A DNA stretch of 63,383 bases from Candidatus Borkfalkia faecavium (GCA_019114755.1 DXEW01000017.1:1-63383), one strand, 5' to 3'; numbered from the stretch's first letter, positions 1 through 8,741 are shown. Program-made: numbers and translations. Notes: generated from the sequence alone by a model not told the origin.

Positions 1-365
1 AGAATTGTGTGAGCTAAAATACTCGCGCAAGCAAAATCACACTTTTGCGCCAGCGCACCCAATTTGCGCGACAGCGCTCCCGCAGGAAAGGTGAAGGCTG
101 CGCGCGTTTTATAATAAGTGTGCCCTGAAAAACAAACAGGGCTCCCGAAAATCGCAGCAAAGCGAGATTTTTGGGAAAGAGGAGCGGCAGGCGCAGCGGG
201 CAAGGCGGCGAGCATAGCACGCCGTCTGCCATGGCGCCTTGACGCGACGAGCAGCCGAGGAAAACTCCGAACAGAAAACGCGCACCGTTCGGCGCGCGTT
301 TTGGTTGGGGTTTTCTTCAAAATCTCGACGATTTGTTTTGTCAGCTCAAAACAAATCGTGAGAAT
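1..365 (-). repeat. Composite structured intergenic repeat, copy R1 (cut by window edge)
   Basis: Non-coding. Read on the minus strand it carries the same conserved islands as the copies near 15.5 kb and 39.1 kb: a 12-bp perfect hairpin (arms 328-339 and 348-359, loop GTCAGCTC), an AAAACGCGC/GCGCGTTTT hairpin with a variable tip (about 275-300), the CTTCACCTTTCCTGC island and a GCGCAA...TTGCGC hairpin near 25-55. A further module (about 137-245) recurs at 16278-16395. It begins a few bases after the rseP stop, so it may also act as that operon's transcript end. Short reading frames across it are not genes. Confidence 0.75.
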
Positions 366-369
366 GGTA

Positions 370-1497
370 TTACACCCATTGCAGCACATCCACCAGCACG
401 GCGAAGGCGAGCAGCAAGATCAGCCCCGCGAAGTGGATGGCGGCTTCCGCCTTGCGGTTGACGGGCTTGCCGCGCACCCATTCGATGCAGGTGAAGATCA
501 CCTTCGACCCGTCGAGCGAGGGGATGGGCAGCAGGTTGAACACCGCCAGGTTGACGCCGATATAGGCGGCGATCTCTAAAAATTGCTGCAGCGAGCGGGA
601 GGCGATCTCGGCCGTCAGCACCACGGTGGTGACGGGGCCGCCGAGGGCGGAAATGCCGAGGCTGCCCGTTAAAAGCTGGCCTAAGAGGCGGAAGATGGCG
701 CCGCCGATGCGCGCGGAATAGACGAAGGCGCGGCCGAGCGTCTGAAAAAAGCCGAAGCCGCGGTAGGATACGGAGGCGACGGCAAACCCGCCCCCTTCCG
801 CCTCGCCGATGCCGAGCGAGCGCCACAGGGCGGCGGTATCGGCAAGGTTGGCAAAATCGGCGTCGGCGCGCAGGGCGACGGCCTCTTCCACCACCCCTCT
901 CCCGTCGCCGCTGCGGCGGGAGAGGGTGAGGGCGACAAGTTCCCCCGCCCCCTTCCCTTCCAATGCCTGCATCAGGTCGGAGACGAGGTAGATATCGCGC
1001 CCCTCGCAGGCGAGGATGACGTCGCCTTCTTGCAGCGAATGCGCGGCCTCGAACGAGGTGGCGGCGGGCTGCACCCGCACCGCCATGAATTGCAGCTGCC
1101 CGCAGGCGAAAAAGGAGAGGATGATGAGCAGCAGCGCGAACAGGTAGTTCATCGCCGCGCCCGCCAGCAGCACGAGGATGCGCCGCCACGGCTTTTGGCG
1201 GTAGAAGGCGCCGGGGAGCGCCTCTTTGCCCTCTTCTTCCTCTTCGCCCGCAAAGGCGCAGTAGCCGCCGAGGGGGATGAGGCGGAGCGCAAACACTTCG
1301 CCGTTCTTTTTTGTGCGCTTGAACAGGGCGGGGCCGAAGCCCACGGAAAATTCTTGGATGCGGAAGCGGAGCAGCCTGCCCGCCAGGTAATGCCCGCACT
1401 CGTGCACGGTGATCATGGCGAGCAGTATGAGGATGGCGAGCAGCACCGAACCGACCGTCCGCAATACGTCGGCCGCGGCAAGCAGATTCAAAGGCAT
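370..1497 (-). CDS. rseP: RIP zinc metalloprotease RseP (site-2 protease)
   Basis: Intramembrane protease of the RseP/SpoIVFB class, which cleaves membrane-embedded substrates such as anti-sigma factors. The 375-residue product has the zinc motif HECGH at residues 32-36 inside the first membrane segment, a PDZ-like stretch around 130-230 and the second-site motif ending in LDG near residue 331 (NLLPIPSLDG), so it looks complete. The start is fixed by GGAG six bases upstream. It lies downstream of dxr, as in many Bacillota (uppS-cdsA-dxr-rseP), separated by the 54-bp tandem repeats. Substrate cannot be read from the sequence. Confidence 0.95.
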   Translation of the reverse strand: MPLNLLAAADVLRTVGSVLLAILILLAMITVHECGHYLAGRLLRFRIQEFSVGFGPALFKRTKKNGEVFALRLIPLGGYCAFAGEEEEEGKEALPGAFYRQKPWRRILVLLAGAAMNYLFALLLIILSFFACGQLQFMAVRVQPAATSFEAAHSLQEGDVILACEGRDIYLVSDLMQALEGKGAGELVALTLSRRSGDGRGVVEEAVALRADADFANLADTAALWRSLGIGEAEGGGFAVASVSYRGFGFFQTLGRAFVYSARIGGAIFRLLGQLLTGSLGISALGGPVTTVVLTAEIASRSLQQFLEIAAYIGVNLAVFNLLPIPSLDGSKVIFTCIEWVRGKPVNRKAEAAIHFAGLILLLAFAVLVDVLQWV

Positions 1498-1535
1498 GGC
1501 ATCTCCGTTTTGGAAGGGAAGCGCGTTTTACGCGA

Positions 1536-1690
1536 GCAGCGCCGCGGCGGCGTCGAGGGCGGGCTCTTTACTGCGGCGGAACTATTGCAGCAGCGCCGCG
1601 GCGGCGTCGAGGGCGGGCTTTTTGCCGCGGCAGAACTATTGCAGCAGCGCCGCGGCGCGGCGGCGCACGGCGGCGTCAAGGGCGGCAAGT
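1536..1690 (-). repeat. 54-bp tandem repeat duplicating the 3' end of dxr
   Basis: The unit starting GCAGCGCCGCGGCGG begins at 1536, 1590 and 1644. The third, partly diverged copy lies inside dxr and the other two follow its stop codon. The period is exactly 18 codons, so each extra copy repeats in frame the ending ALDAAAALL and a stop. It fills most of the dxr-rseP gap. Confidence 0.85.
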
Positions 1691-2763
1691 TCGGCATACG
1701 AACGGGCGGGGGAAACTTCTCCCTGCAGCGCCTCTTCCATAATATCTGCGATGCGGGTATATTTTATTTGCCCGCGCAGAAACGCCTGCACCGCCACTTC
1801 GCCCGCGGCGTTGAGGGCGTAGGGGTACCCGCCCCCCTTGGCGGCGCAGGAGAGCGCCAGCGAAAAGCAGGGATAGCGGCGCGCATCGACGGCGGCAAAG
1901 TGCAGGGCGCCGAGCTTGACAAAATCGACGGGCGGCAGGCCGCAGGGCAGGCGCTCGGGGTAGGTGAGCGCCATCTGGATGGGCAGCTCCATGGAAGGAA
2001 CGCTCATCTGAGCGAGCACGGCGCCGTCGGCAAACTCGACCATGGAATGGACGATGCTCTCGCGGTGGACGAGCACCTCGACCTGCGAAAGCGCCGCCCC
2101 GTACAGGTGCATCGCCTCGATGACTTCAAACCCCTTATTGAGCATGGTGGCGCAGTCTACGGTGATCTTGGCGCCCATGTTCCAGTTGGGGTGCGCCAGC
2201 GCCCGCGCGGGGGTGACGGCTTCCAGCTCCTCCAGGGGCACATCCCGCAGGGCGCCGCCGCTGGCGGTGAGGAGGATCTTGCAAAAGGGTGCGGCGCGGT
2301 CAAAGTGCAGGCACTGCCAGATGGCGGAGTGCTCGCTGTCTACGGGCAGGATGCGCGCGCCCGTGCGCGCGGCCTCGGCCAAGACCAAATCGCCGCCCGC
2401 CACCAGGCTCTCTTTATTGGCGAGGGCTACGTCTTTGCCCGCAGCCAAAGCGAGGAGGGTCGCCTTCAGCCCCGCAAAGCCGGACACCGCCACCAGCACC
2501 ACGTCTGCCCCGTCATAGGCGCACGCCTCTTCGAAGGCGGCCTCGCCGCGCCCGCAGCGGACGCCGCCCGCCGAAAACGCCTCCCCTTCTGCGCGCAGGG
2601 CGGCAAAGTCCGGCCGCACGGCGCGCATCTGCTCTGAAAACAGCGCTTCGGAGGCGTTTGCCGCCATGGCGACGATGCGAAAATTTTCGGGATAGCGCGC
2701 CGCCACGGCGATCGCCTGCCTGCCGATGGAGCCCGTACTGCCGATGAGGGCGATGTTCTTCAT
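1636..2763 (-). CDS. dxr: 1-deoxy-D-xylulose-5-phosphate reductoisomerase
   Basis: Second enzyme of the MEP isoprenoid pathway: NADPH-dependent conversion of DXP to 2-C-methyl-D-erythritol 4-phosphate in the cytosol. The 375-residue protein opens with the NADPH-binding GSTGSIG at residues 8-14 and carries the NKES and LTASGG active-site segments and the PVDSEHSAI metal/substrate motif. The start follows AGGAGGAGG. A terminator-like hairpin (2896-2924) separates it from cdsA, so expression needs read-through or an unseen promoter. Its C-terminal end has been tandemly duplicated beyond the stop. Confidence 0.97.
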   Translation of the reverse strand: MKNIALIGSTGSIGRQAIAVAARYPENFRIVAMAANASEALFSEQMRAVRPDFAALRAEGEAFSAGGVRCGRGEAAFEEACAYDGADVVLVAVSGFAGLKATLLALAAGKDVALANKESLVAGGDLVLAEAARTGARILPVDSEHSAIWQCLHFDRAAPFCKILLTASGGALRDVPLEELEAVTPARALAHPNWNMGAKITVDCATMLNKGFEVIEAMHLYGAALSQVEVLVHRESIVHSMVEFADGAVLAQMSVPSMELPIQMALTYPERLPCGLPPVDFVKLGALHFAAVDARRYPCFSLALSCAAKGGGYPYALNAAGEVAVQAFLRGQIKYTRIADIMEEALQGEVSPARSYAELAALDAAVRRRAAALLQ

Positions 2764-2895
2764 GCGATGTTCCTCCTCCTATTGATATGCCCGCAGGGGC
2801 GCTTTCATGCCCGCAGCTTCCCGGCGCGCCGCCGCGCGTGATGCCCGAACAAAAATGCCCGCGCCAAAAACTTCTTCTAAAAAATTATTCGGATA

Positions 2896-2924
2896 GAAAA
2901 AATTGCAAAGCGGGCGCTTTGCAA
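2896..2924 (-). terminator. Intrinsic terminator between cdsA and dxr
   Basis: The stem TTGCAAAG/CTTTGCAA (2903-2924) is followed on the minus strand by a run of six T (2896-2902). It would end or attenuate the transcript coming from cdsA. Confidence 0.75.
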
Positions 2925-2943
2925 CGGTTTTTCCGAATCAAGA

Positions 2944-3858
2944 TCAGAGCCCGACGCGCACCACGAACAGCGCGAAGGCGATATACACGAACAGGCTGGC
3001 AAACAGCGTGCCGTCGATGCGGTCTAAAATGCCGCCGTGGCCGGGGAGCAGCTTGCCCATGTCTTTGATGCCCAGCCGCCGCTTGACCACGCTTTCGACC
3101 AGGTCGCCGAACTCGGTGAGGAGCGAGGTGACAAGGCCGATGAGCGCCATCACCACCCATACGCTGCCCTCCCACGAGCTGCCGATGCCCGTGTACACAT
3201 AGTCTGAGGTGAGCGTATACAGCCAGTACAGCAGCAGGCTGGCGCCCGTGCCGAACACCACCCCGCCCACGGCGCCGGAGATCGTCTTGTTGGGGCTGAT
3301 GTTCGGGCACAGCTTTTTGCCGCGCAGCACGCTGCCCACGGCGAAGGCGAAGGTATCCGCCACCGGCGAGATGACGAAGATGAGAAGGAGCGCCAATGTA
3401 GAGGCGTTTTCAAACTCGTTGGTCAAGAGCATGGTGGAGAGGATGGCGGTGGGGTACAGACCGCACAGCATGGCAGAGCCGGTGCCCGCCAGCGTCGTGT
3501 TCCTATGATCGACCACCAAAAGGCATAACAGCGCCACCGCAAAGGAGAAGGACCACACCAGCATGGCGCGGTAGCCCTGCCCGGGCGCAAACTCTTCCAC
3601 CAGATAAAAGGCGGGGGTAAAGATCAGCGCATACACGTACACGGCCGCCTTTTGCGAAGTGCACAGGCGCAGCGCGTGCGCCAGCGGCTCCGCCTTTTCT
3701 TCGACGGGCGCGCAGAAGGCGTGCACCATCTCGTAGGTGCCGATCAGAGAAAAGGCATAGATGAGGATGCCGAACAGCCTGTGATCGACGTTCCGCAAAA
3801 AGAAAAACCCCACGAGCACGCCGATGTAGACGAGCCCCGTCGCGATGCGCTTAAACAT
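2944..3858 (-). CDS. cdsA: Phosphatidate cytidylyltransferase
   Basis: Makes CDP-diacylglycerol from phosphatidic acid and CTP at the membrane, feeding all phospholipid synthesis. The 304-residue protein is strongly hydrophobic with about eight membrane segments and ends in the complete family signature (KRRLGIKD, then HGGILDRID) around residues 255-280. It lies two bases downstream of uppS, so the two are co-transcribed and probably translationally coupled. Confidence 0.96.
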   Translation of the reverse strand: MFKRIATGLVYIGVLVGFFFLRNVDHRLFGILIYAFSLIGTYEMVHAFCAPVEEKAEPLAHALRLCTSQKAAVYVYALIFTPAFYLVEEFAPGQGYRAMLVWSFSFAVALLCLLVVDHRNTTLAGTGSAMLCGLYPTAILSTMLLTNEFENASTLALLLIFVISPVADTFAFAVGSVLRGKKLCPNISPNKTISGAVGGVVFGTGASLLLYWLYTLTSDYVYTGIGSSWEGSVWVVMALIGLVTSLLTEFGDLVESVVKRRLGIKDMGKLLPGHGGILDRIDGTLFASLFVYIAFALFVVRVGL

Positions 3859-3860
3859 AC

Positions 3861-4556
3861 TCAGCCCTCCCGCACTTTGCCGAACCGGCGATCGCGCAAG
3901 GAATAATTTTCAAACGCCTTCTCTAAGTCGCGCTTGGAAAAGGCAGGCCACATCTTATACGAAAAGTACAGCTCGGCATACGCCGACTGGTACAATAAAA
4001 AGTTGGAAAGGCGCAGTTCGCCCCCCGTGCGGATGATGAGGTCCGGATCGGGTATGCCGCCCGTCTGCAAAAGCTGCGAGAAGCTGGCATCGTCTACATA
4101 CCGCCCCTGCGACACCGCCAGGTTGACCGCCCGCACGATCTCTTGCCGGGCGCCGTAGTTGAGGCATATGTTGAACAGGCCCTCCGTGCGGTCTTTGGTC
4201 TCTTCCATCATCTGCAAAATGGCGGCGCGGATGTCTTCGGGGAAGACGGTGATGTCGCCGATGACGTTGATCTTGACGTTCATCTCCAGCATCCGCTCTT
4301 TGCGCTCGGAAAAATAGAGGCGGAACAGGCGGAACAGTTCCTCCACTTCCGCCTTGGGGCGGTACAAATTTTCGGTAGAGAGCGCGAACACCGTGACGAT
4401 GCGCACCCCCAGCCGAAAGGCGTGGGTGCACACCTTGAACATATTCTGTACGCCCATCTTATGCCCGTAGGCGCGCGGGCGGAAGCGGCGCCTGGCCCAT
4501 CTGCCGTTTCCGTCCATGATGATAGCCAAATGCGCCGGCAGTTTGATTCGTTTCAT
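3861..4556 (-). CDS. uppS: Isoprenyl transferase (undecaprenyl diphosphate synthase)
   Basis: cis-Prenyltransferase building the undecaprenyl carrier used in peptidoglycan synthesis. The 231-residue protein starts with the diphosphate-binding loop IIMDGNGRWA (catalytic Asp15) and has the FALSTENLYRP and RTGGELRLSNF segments typical of the family. It sits between frr and cdsA in the conserved Bacillota order, six bases after the frr stop. Confidence 0.97.
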   Translation of the reverse strand: MKRIKLPAHLAIIMDGNGRWARRRFRPRAYGHKMGVQNMFKVCTHAFRLGVRIVTVFALSTENLYRPKAEVEELFRLFRLYFSERKERMLEMNVKINVIGDITVFPEDIRAAILQMMEETKDRTEGLFNICLNYGARQEIVRAVNLAVSQGRYVDDASFSQLLQTGGIPDPDLIIRTGGELRLSNFLLYQSAYAELYFSYKMWPAFSKRDLEKAFENYSLRDRRFGKVREG

Positions 4557-4562
4557 TCCAGA

Positions 4563-5135
4563 TTAAACCGACATGATCTCCTTTTCTTTTTCGGCGGTGG
4601 CCTTATCGATCTGCTCGATGGCCTTGGAGACGGACTTTTCGACGTCCTTTTCGCAGCCCGCGCACTCGTCTTCGGAGATCTCTTTGCCGTTTTTCAGCTT
4701 TTTGAGCACGTCCATCGACTCGCGGCGGACGTTGCGCACGGCGACCTTCGCCTCTTCGGACAGCGCCTTGATCTGCTTGGCGATGTCGCGGCGGCGCTCT
4801 TCGGTGAGGTCGGGGAAGATGAGGCGGATGACTTTGCCGTCGTTGGTGGGGTTGAGCCCGATGTTCGACTGCAAGATCGCCTTTTCGATGCCCTTCAGAA
4901 GGCTGGTATCCCAGGGGCTGATGACCAGGCACTTGGCGTCTGCCACGGCGATGTTGCCCACCTGGTTGATGGGCGTCATGGCGCCGTAATAATCGACCTG
5001 GATCTTATCCAGCACGTGCGGGTTGGCCCTGCCGGCGCGGATGTTGGAAAACTCTTCGCGCAGCACGCTGACCGTCTTTTCCAGCTTGTCTTCCAGGGTG
5101 AGAAACATCTCTTCTACTTTTTCGTTTTCGACCAT
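4563..5135 (-). CDS. frr: Ribosome recycling factor
   Basis: Works with EF-G to split post-termination ribosomes. The protein is 190 residues from the ATG at 5133-5135 (MVENEK), which has GAGGAGG five bases upstream; the in-frame ATG five codons earlier lacks a site. The family core (SPWD, VGNIAV, LPxLTEERR-like PDLTEERRRD) and helical C-terminus are intact. Located between pyrH and uppS. Confidence 0.97.
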   Translation of the reverse strand: MVENEKVEEMFLTLEDKLEKTVSVLREEFSNIRAGRANPHVLDKIQVDYYGAMTPINQVGNIAVADAKCLVISPWDTSLLKGIEKAILQSNIGLNPTNDGKVIRLIFPDLTEERRRDIAKQIKALSEEAKVAVRNVRRESMDVLKKLKNGKEISEDECAGCEKDVEKSVSKAIEQIDKATAEKEKEIMSV

Positions 5136-5195
5136 GGTGATCCTCCTCAAAATACTTTTTCTTGTGCGGGCGCAACGGGGCGTCCTTTCCCCCGC

Positions 5196-5915
5196 TCAGT
5201 CGCTTGCGATCAGCGAGCCCGTCTCTTCGCCGCAGACGGCGCGCACGATGGCGTCTTCTTCGGACAGGGCGAAGGCGAGCACGGGGATGTTGTTGTCCAT
5301 GCACATGGTGATCGCCGTCGTGTCCATCGCCTTGAGGCCGCGGTTGATGACCTCCATGTGCGAGATGCGGTCGATCTTTTTGGCGTTCGGGTTGGTCTTG
5401 GGGTCGCTGTCGTAGATGCCGTCTACGTTTTTGGCCAACAGCAGGATGTCTGCATTGGTCTCGCAAGCGCGCAGCGCCGCGCCCGTATCGGTGGAGCAGT
5501 ACGGGTTGCCCGTGCCGCAGGCGAAGATGACGATGCGCCCCAGTTCAAAATGCCGCAGCGCCTTGCGCAGGATGAACGGCTCTGCCACGCTGATCATGTT
5601 CAGCGCCGTCTGCACGCGCACGGGCACGCCGCGCTGTTCGATGGCGTCCTGCATGGCCAGCGAATTGATGACGGTGGCGAGCATGCCCATGTGATCCGCC
5701 GTGGTGCGGTCCATGTTGGTGCCCTGCCTGCCCCGCCAGAAGTTGCCGCCGCCGATGACGATACCCACTTCCACGCCCATCGCATGCACGCGGATGAGCT
5801 GGTCTACGACGCCGGCGATGATCTTTTCGTCCAGGCCGAAGCCCGCCTCGCCGGCGAGCGCCTCGCCCGAAAGTTTTAAGATGATCCTCTTGTACTTGGG
5901 TGTACTGCTCTGCAT
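5196..5915 (-). CDS. pyrH: UMP kinase
   Basis: Phosphorylates UMP to UDP with ATP; hexameric amino-acid-kinase fold. The start is set at the ATG at 5913-5915 (MQSSTPKYKR), 239 residues, because the KRIILKLSGEAL nucleotide-binding strand then falls at the usual distance from the N-terminus and GAGAGGG precedes it; an upstream ATG would add 18 unusual residues. GGGNFWRG and the GTGNPYCSTD loop (family GTGNPFFTTD) are present. It lies 60 bp upstream of frr. Confidence 0.96.
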   Translation of the reverse strand: MQSSTPKYKRIILKLSGEALAGEAGFGLDEKIIAGVVDQLIRVHAMGVEVGIVIGGGNFWRGRQGTNMDRTTADHMGMLATVINSLAMQDAIEQRGVPVRVQTALNMISVAEPFILRKALRHFELGRIVIFACGTGNPYCSTDTGAALRACETNADILLLAKNVDGIYDSDPKTNPNAKKIDRISHMEVINRGLKAMDTTAITMCMDNNIPVLAFALSEEDAIVRAVCGEETGSLIASD

Positions 5916-5955
5916 GTTCTTTTCCCTCTCCGTGATCTGCCTGCCGCAGTATTTT

Positions 5956-5990
5956 TTGAAAAAGGGCACACAATGCTCGATTGTGTGCCC
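5956..5990 (-). terminator. Terminator after tsf
   Basis: The stem GGGCACACAAT/ATTGTGTGCCC (5964-5990) is followed by TTTTTC on the minus strand, just below the tsf stop. It ends the rpsB-tsf unit; pyrH starts 41 bp further on without an obvious promoter. Confidence 0.85.
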
Positions 5991-5998
5991 GCTTTTTG

Positions 5999-6658
5999 TT
6001 AACCTTTCATCTTGGAAACTTGTTTTTCGACTTCTTCCGCGAGGTCGTCTTTCTTCTTTTCGATGCCTTCGCCCATCTCGAAGCGGGCAAAGCGGCGGAC
6101 GGTGATCTTTTCGCCGATGGATGCGATCGCCTCGGTGATCAGCTGGCCGATCGTCTTGGAAGAATCTTTCACGAACGGCTGCTCGAGCAGGCAGAAGTCT
6201 TCATAATACTTTTTGATGCGGCCCTGCACCATCTTTTCGGCGATGGCTTCGGGCTTGCCCTCGTTCATGGCCTGGATCTTGAGGATCTTCTTCTCCTCTT
6301 CCAGAACTTCTGCGGGGACCTCTTCTTTGGTCACATACAGGGGCTTTGCCGCCGCGATCTGCAGGGCAATGTCGTGCACCAGCGCCTTGAACTGGTCGCC
6401 GCGCGCCACAAAGTCGGTCTCGCAGTTGACTTCTACGAGCACGCCCACTTTGCCGCCCATGTGGATATAGCTGTCGACGATGCCTTCGGCGGCGATGCGG
6501 CCCGCCTTTTTGGCAGCGGTCGCCATGCCCTTTTCGCGCAGGATCTCGACCGCCTTGTCCATGTCGCCGTTCGCTTCGGTCAGCGCCTTTTTGCAGTCCA
6601 TCATGCCTACGCCCGTCTTCTGGCGCAGCGCGTTAACGTCACTTGCTGTGATTGCCAT
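5999..6658 (-). CDS. tsf: Elongation factor Ts
   Basis: Nucleotide exchange factor for EF-Tu. The ATG at 6656-6658 ([12 protein letters not shown]), with AGGAGAG upstream, gives 219 residues, the short form common in Bacillota. The N-terminal UBA-like region with [11 protein letters not shown] and the core motif TDFVAR are present. It is paired with rpsB 36 bp upstream. Confidence 0.97.
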   Translation of the reverse strand: MAITASDVNALRQKTGVGMMDCKKALTEANGDMDKAVEILREKGMATAAKKAGRIAAEGIVDSYIHMGGKVGVLVEVNCETDFVARGDQFKALVHDIALQIAAAKPLYVTKEEVPAEVLEEEKKILKIQAMNEGKPEAIAEKMVQGRIKKYYEDFCLLEQPFVKDSSKTIGQLITEAIASIGEKITVRRFARFEMGEGIEKKKDDLAEEVEKQVSKMKG

Positions 6659-6694
6659 TTTCGTGTACTCTCCTATGATGAATTTCCGCCGCAA

Positions 6695-7492
6695 TTACTC
6701 GGCGTCTGCCGCGGGCTCGGCCGCAGCTTCCTCTTCGGCGGCAGCGACCTCTTCGATCGACTGCTCGCCCGCCTCTTCGGCGGCCTGCTGCATCTCGGCG
6801 TTGACCGCCTCGCCCTGGTTCGCCTCGATGACGGCGCTGGCGATGACGGAAGAAAGCAGCTTGACGGCGCGGATGGCGTCGTCGTTGCCGGGGATGACGT
6901 AGTCGATGAGATCGGGATCGCAGTTGGTATCCGTGATCGCGATGATGGGGATGTGCAGCTTGCGCGCTTCCTGCACCGCGATGTCTTCGTTATGCGGGTC
7001 TACGATGAACATGGCGCCGGGGAGCGTCTTCATGTCTTTGATGCCGCCCAGGTTTGCCTCCAGCTTGTTCATCTCTTTTTTCAGGCCCAGAACTTCTTTT
7101 TTGGGAAGCAGGTCGAAGTCGCCGTTCTCCTCCATCTTTTCCAGCTTATTGAGCCTGTCGATGCGGGAACGGATGGTCTTGAAGTTGGTCAGCGTGCCGC
7201 CCAGCCAGCGCGAATTGATATAGAACTGGCCGCAGCGGGTAGCCTCGTCGCGGATGGCTTCCTGCGCCTGCTTTTTGGTGCCGACGAACAGGATGCTCTT
7301 GCCCGATTTGACGGTGTCGACGACAAAGTTGTACGCCTTTTCCACCAGGCCTACGGTGAGCTGCAGGTCGATGATGTGGATGTCGTTACGGGCGGCGAAG
7401 ATGTACTTTTTCATCTTCGGGTTCCATTTCCTGGTCTGATGACCGAAGTGCACGCCCGCTTCGAGCAGCTGCTTCATGGTGATGACTGCCAT
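6695..7492 (-). CDS. rpsB: 30S ribosomal protein S2
   Basis: The start is the ATG at 7490-7492 ([19 protein letters not shown]) preceded by GGAGG; 265 residues. All S2 blocks are visible ([39 protein letters not shown]). A Glu/Ala-rich tail of about 40 residues follows the conserved domain from roughly residue 225. First gene of the rpsB-tsf operon. Confidence 0.98.
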   Translation of the reverse strand: MAVITMKQLLEAGVHFGHQTRKWNPKMKKYIFAARNDIHIIDLQLTVGLVEKAYNFVVDTVKSGKSILFVGTKKQAQEAIRDEATRCGQFYINSRWLGGTLTNFKTIRSRIDRLNKLEKMEENGDFDLLPKKEVLGLKKEMNKLEANLGGIKDMKTLPGAMFIVDPHNEDIAVQEARKLHIPIIAITDTNCDPDLIDYVIPGNDDAIRAVKLLSSVIASAVIEANQGEAVNAEMQQAAEEAGEQSIEEVAAAEEEAAAEPAADAE

Positions 7493-7615
7493 TTTTGAAT
7501 TCCTCCGTTTCATCCTCCCCCGCGCGCGAAAAAGCACCGCCTCAGCCCGCCCTGTTGAGATTTTGGCGGGAACGGAACGCGGAACGCTCGGGGTGTGAAT
7601 TTGTTTAGCCTACCT

Positions 7616-7644
7616 ATTTTAGCATAAACGCCATGGTTTGGCAA
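7616..7644 (-). promoter_or_regulatory. Sigma-A type promoter of rpsB-tsf
   Basis: -35 TTGCCA (7639-7644), 17-bp spacer, -10 TAAAAT (7616-7621). It predicts a leader of about 115 nt before rpsB. Confidence 0.85.
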
Positions 7645-7689
7645 GCAAAAATAAAAGGCAAACGCTTTTTTTCGCGCAGAATGCGCCCG

Positions 7690-7880
7690 CGCCTGCGCCC
7701 GAAAGAGGGCGGCGCGGCGCTTTGCAAAAGCCGCGGGCACTGCACCGGCAAAAACCGCGGGGCGGGCACACGCCGCAGAGCGCGCCCGAAAGAGCGCGCG
7801 GCGGCGCTTTGCCAAAGCCGCGGGCACTGCCGCCGCAAACGGCGCTTTGCAAAAGCCGCGGGCGCACAGCGCCCGCGGCG
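7690..7880. repeat. Imperfect GC-rich repeats between rpsB and ruvX
   Basis: The string GGCGCTTTGCAAAAGCCGCG occurs three times with small changes (near 7718, 7805 and 7840). No gene is seen. The last copy forms the terminator below. Confidence 0.5.
7851..7879 (-). terminator. Terminator after ruvX-DUF1292
   Basis: Perfect 11-bp stem GCCGCGGGCGC/GCGCCCGCGGC (7855-7879), three-base loop, then TTTT on the minus strand, 35 bp after the stop. Confidence 0.75.
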
Positions 7881-7913
7881 TTCACACGTTTTACCGCCTG
7901 GGGCGATCGAAAA

Positions 7914-8309
7914 TCAGCCCTTGTGGTCGTGACCCTTGCAGCCGCAGCCGCAGCCTTCCTCGTAATCGGTATCCAACGAGGCCGCCTCGTCGGCATCGTC
8001 GTCCTCTTCCATCACGCGGCAGAATTCTTCAAACACCTCGTCTAACAGCTTGTCGTCTTCCACGGGCACCAGTTCTTCCGCGCCCTCTTCGCCCACGATC
8101 TGCAGGATGGTCACCTCGTCTTCTTCCCCCTCCTCTTCGTCGGCGGGCTGGAAGAAGGCATACCACCCTTCCTTATATTCGATGGTGCCGATATGATAGC
8201 ATTTATGCACTTTGCCGGCATCGTCTACCAGCTCGACCACGTTGACCTCTTCGTCGGCGCAGTCTTCGCAGTCACATCCGTCTTCGTGCAGTTTGGTTTC
8301 GTCGCTCAT
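7914..8309 (-). CDS. DUF1292 protein from an internal start
   Basis: Alternative product of the same frame. The ATG at 8307-8309 (MSDETKLHEDG) has AAGGAG eight bases upstream, so an independent 131-residue DUF1292 protein is likely made even if the fusion also is. It is very acidic with N- and C-terminal Cys/His clusters suited to metal binding. In other Bacillota this gene follows ruvX as a separate cistron. Function unknown. Confidence 0.65.
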   Translation of the reverse strand: MSDETKLHEDGCDCEDCADEEVNVVELVDDAGKVHKCYHIGTIEYKEGWYAFFQPADEEEGEEDEVTILQIVGEEGAEELVPVEDDKLLDEVFEEFCRVMEEDDDADEAASLDTDYEEGCGCGCKGHDHKG

Positions 8310-8741
8310 TGCTTGTTCTCCTTTTTTGCGTTTATTCAGGTACCCTTCCAGAATATAGGAAGCGGCAATACTGTCGATAGAGCGCTTGCGGTCTTCTCTG
8401 CGCACGCCGCCTTCGATGAGCACGCGCTCCGCCTCCATGGTGGTGAAGCGCTCGTCCTCTTCGATGACGGGGATATCCGTCTTGGCGCGCAGCAGCTCGA
8501 TGAAGCGGCGGGTCTTGTGCGTCTGCACCGATTCGCTGCCGTCGAAGTTATAGGGCACGCCGCAGACGATGAGCCCCGCCCCCTTTTCGAGGGCGATGGC
8601 GGCGAGGGCGGCGGCGTCCGCCTCGGCGTCTTTGCTGCGGCGGTAGGTGGTGCCGGGCAGGGCGAAGGTATTGAACGGGTCGCTGGCGGCAACGCCGATC
8701 CTTTTATCGCCTATATCGAAGGCAACGATACGCTTTTCCAT
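7914..8741 (-). CDS. ruvX: RuvX/YqgF nuclease-like protein fused in frame to a DUF1292 domain
   Basis: One open frame of 275 residues from the ATG at 8739-8741. Residues 1-140 are the YqgF/RuvX RNase H-like domain (AFDIGDKRIGVAASD, DERFTTMEAERVL and DSIAASYILEGYL with the acidic catalytic residues), linked in Bacteria to 16S rRNA maturation or Holliday junction processing. From residue 145 follows an acidic DUF1292 domain, usually encoded by the next separate gene, with Cys clusters at both ends (DGCDCEDC and GCGCGCKGHDH). There is no stop between them. The junction codes KRKKGEQ over an A6 tract that is also the Shine-Dalgarno of an internal ATG. Removing one A would restore a stop overlapping that ATG (ATGA). 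Confidence 0.85.
   Translation of the reverse strand: MEKRIVAFDIGDKRIGVAASDPFNTFALPGTTYRRSKDAEADAAALAAIALEKGAGLIVCGVPYNFDGSESVQTHKTRRFIELLRAKTDIPVIEEDERFTTMEAERVLIEGGVRREDRKRSIDSIAASYILEGYLNKRKKGEQAMSDETKLHEDGCDCEDCADEEVNVVELVDDAGKVHKCYHIGTIEYKEGWYAFFQPADEEEGEEDEVTILQIVGEEGAEELVPVEDDKLLDEVFEEFCRVMEEDDDADEAASLDTDYEEGCGCGCKGHDHKG

Noticed and set aside
14-232. Short frames in R1 and near 16.1-16.5 kb with similar peptides (MADGV..., MADGS...)
   Set aside because: The similarity comes from the shared repeat module; they have no ribosome sites and cross hairpins.
1030-2637. A 535-codon plus-strand reading frame opposite dxr and rseP
   Set aside because: Antisense shadow of two certain genes in high-GC DNA; no family resemblance and no start signals.
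4143-5879. A 578-codon plus-strand frame opposite uppS, frr and pyrH
   Set aside because: Antisense shadow of three well-supported genes.
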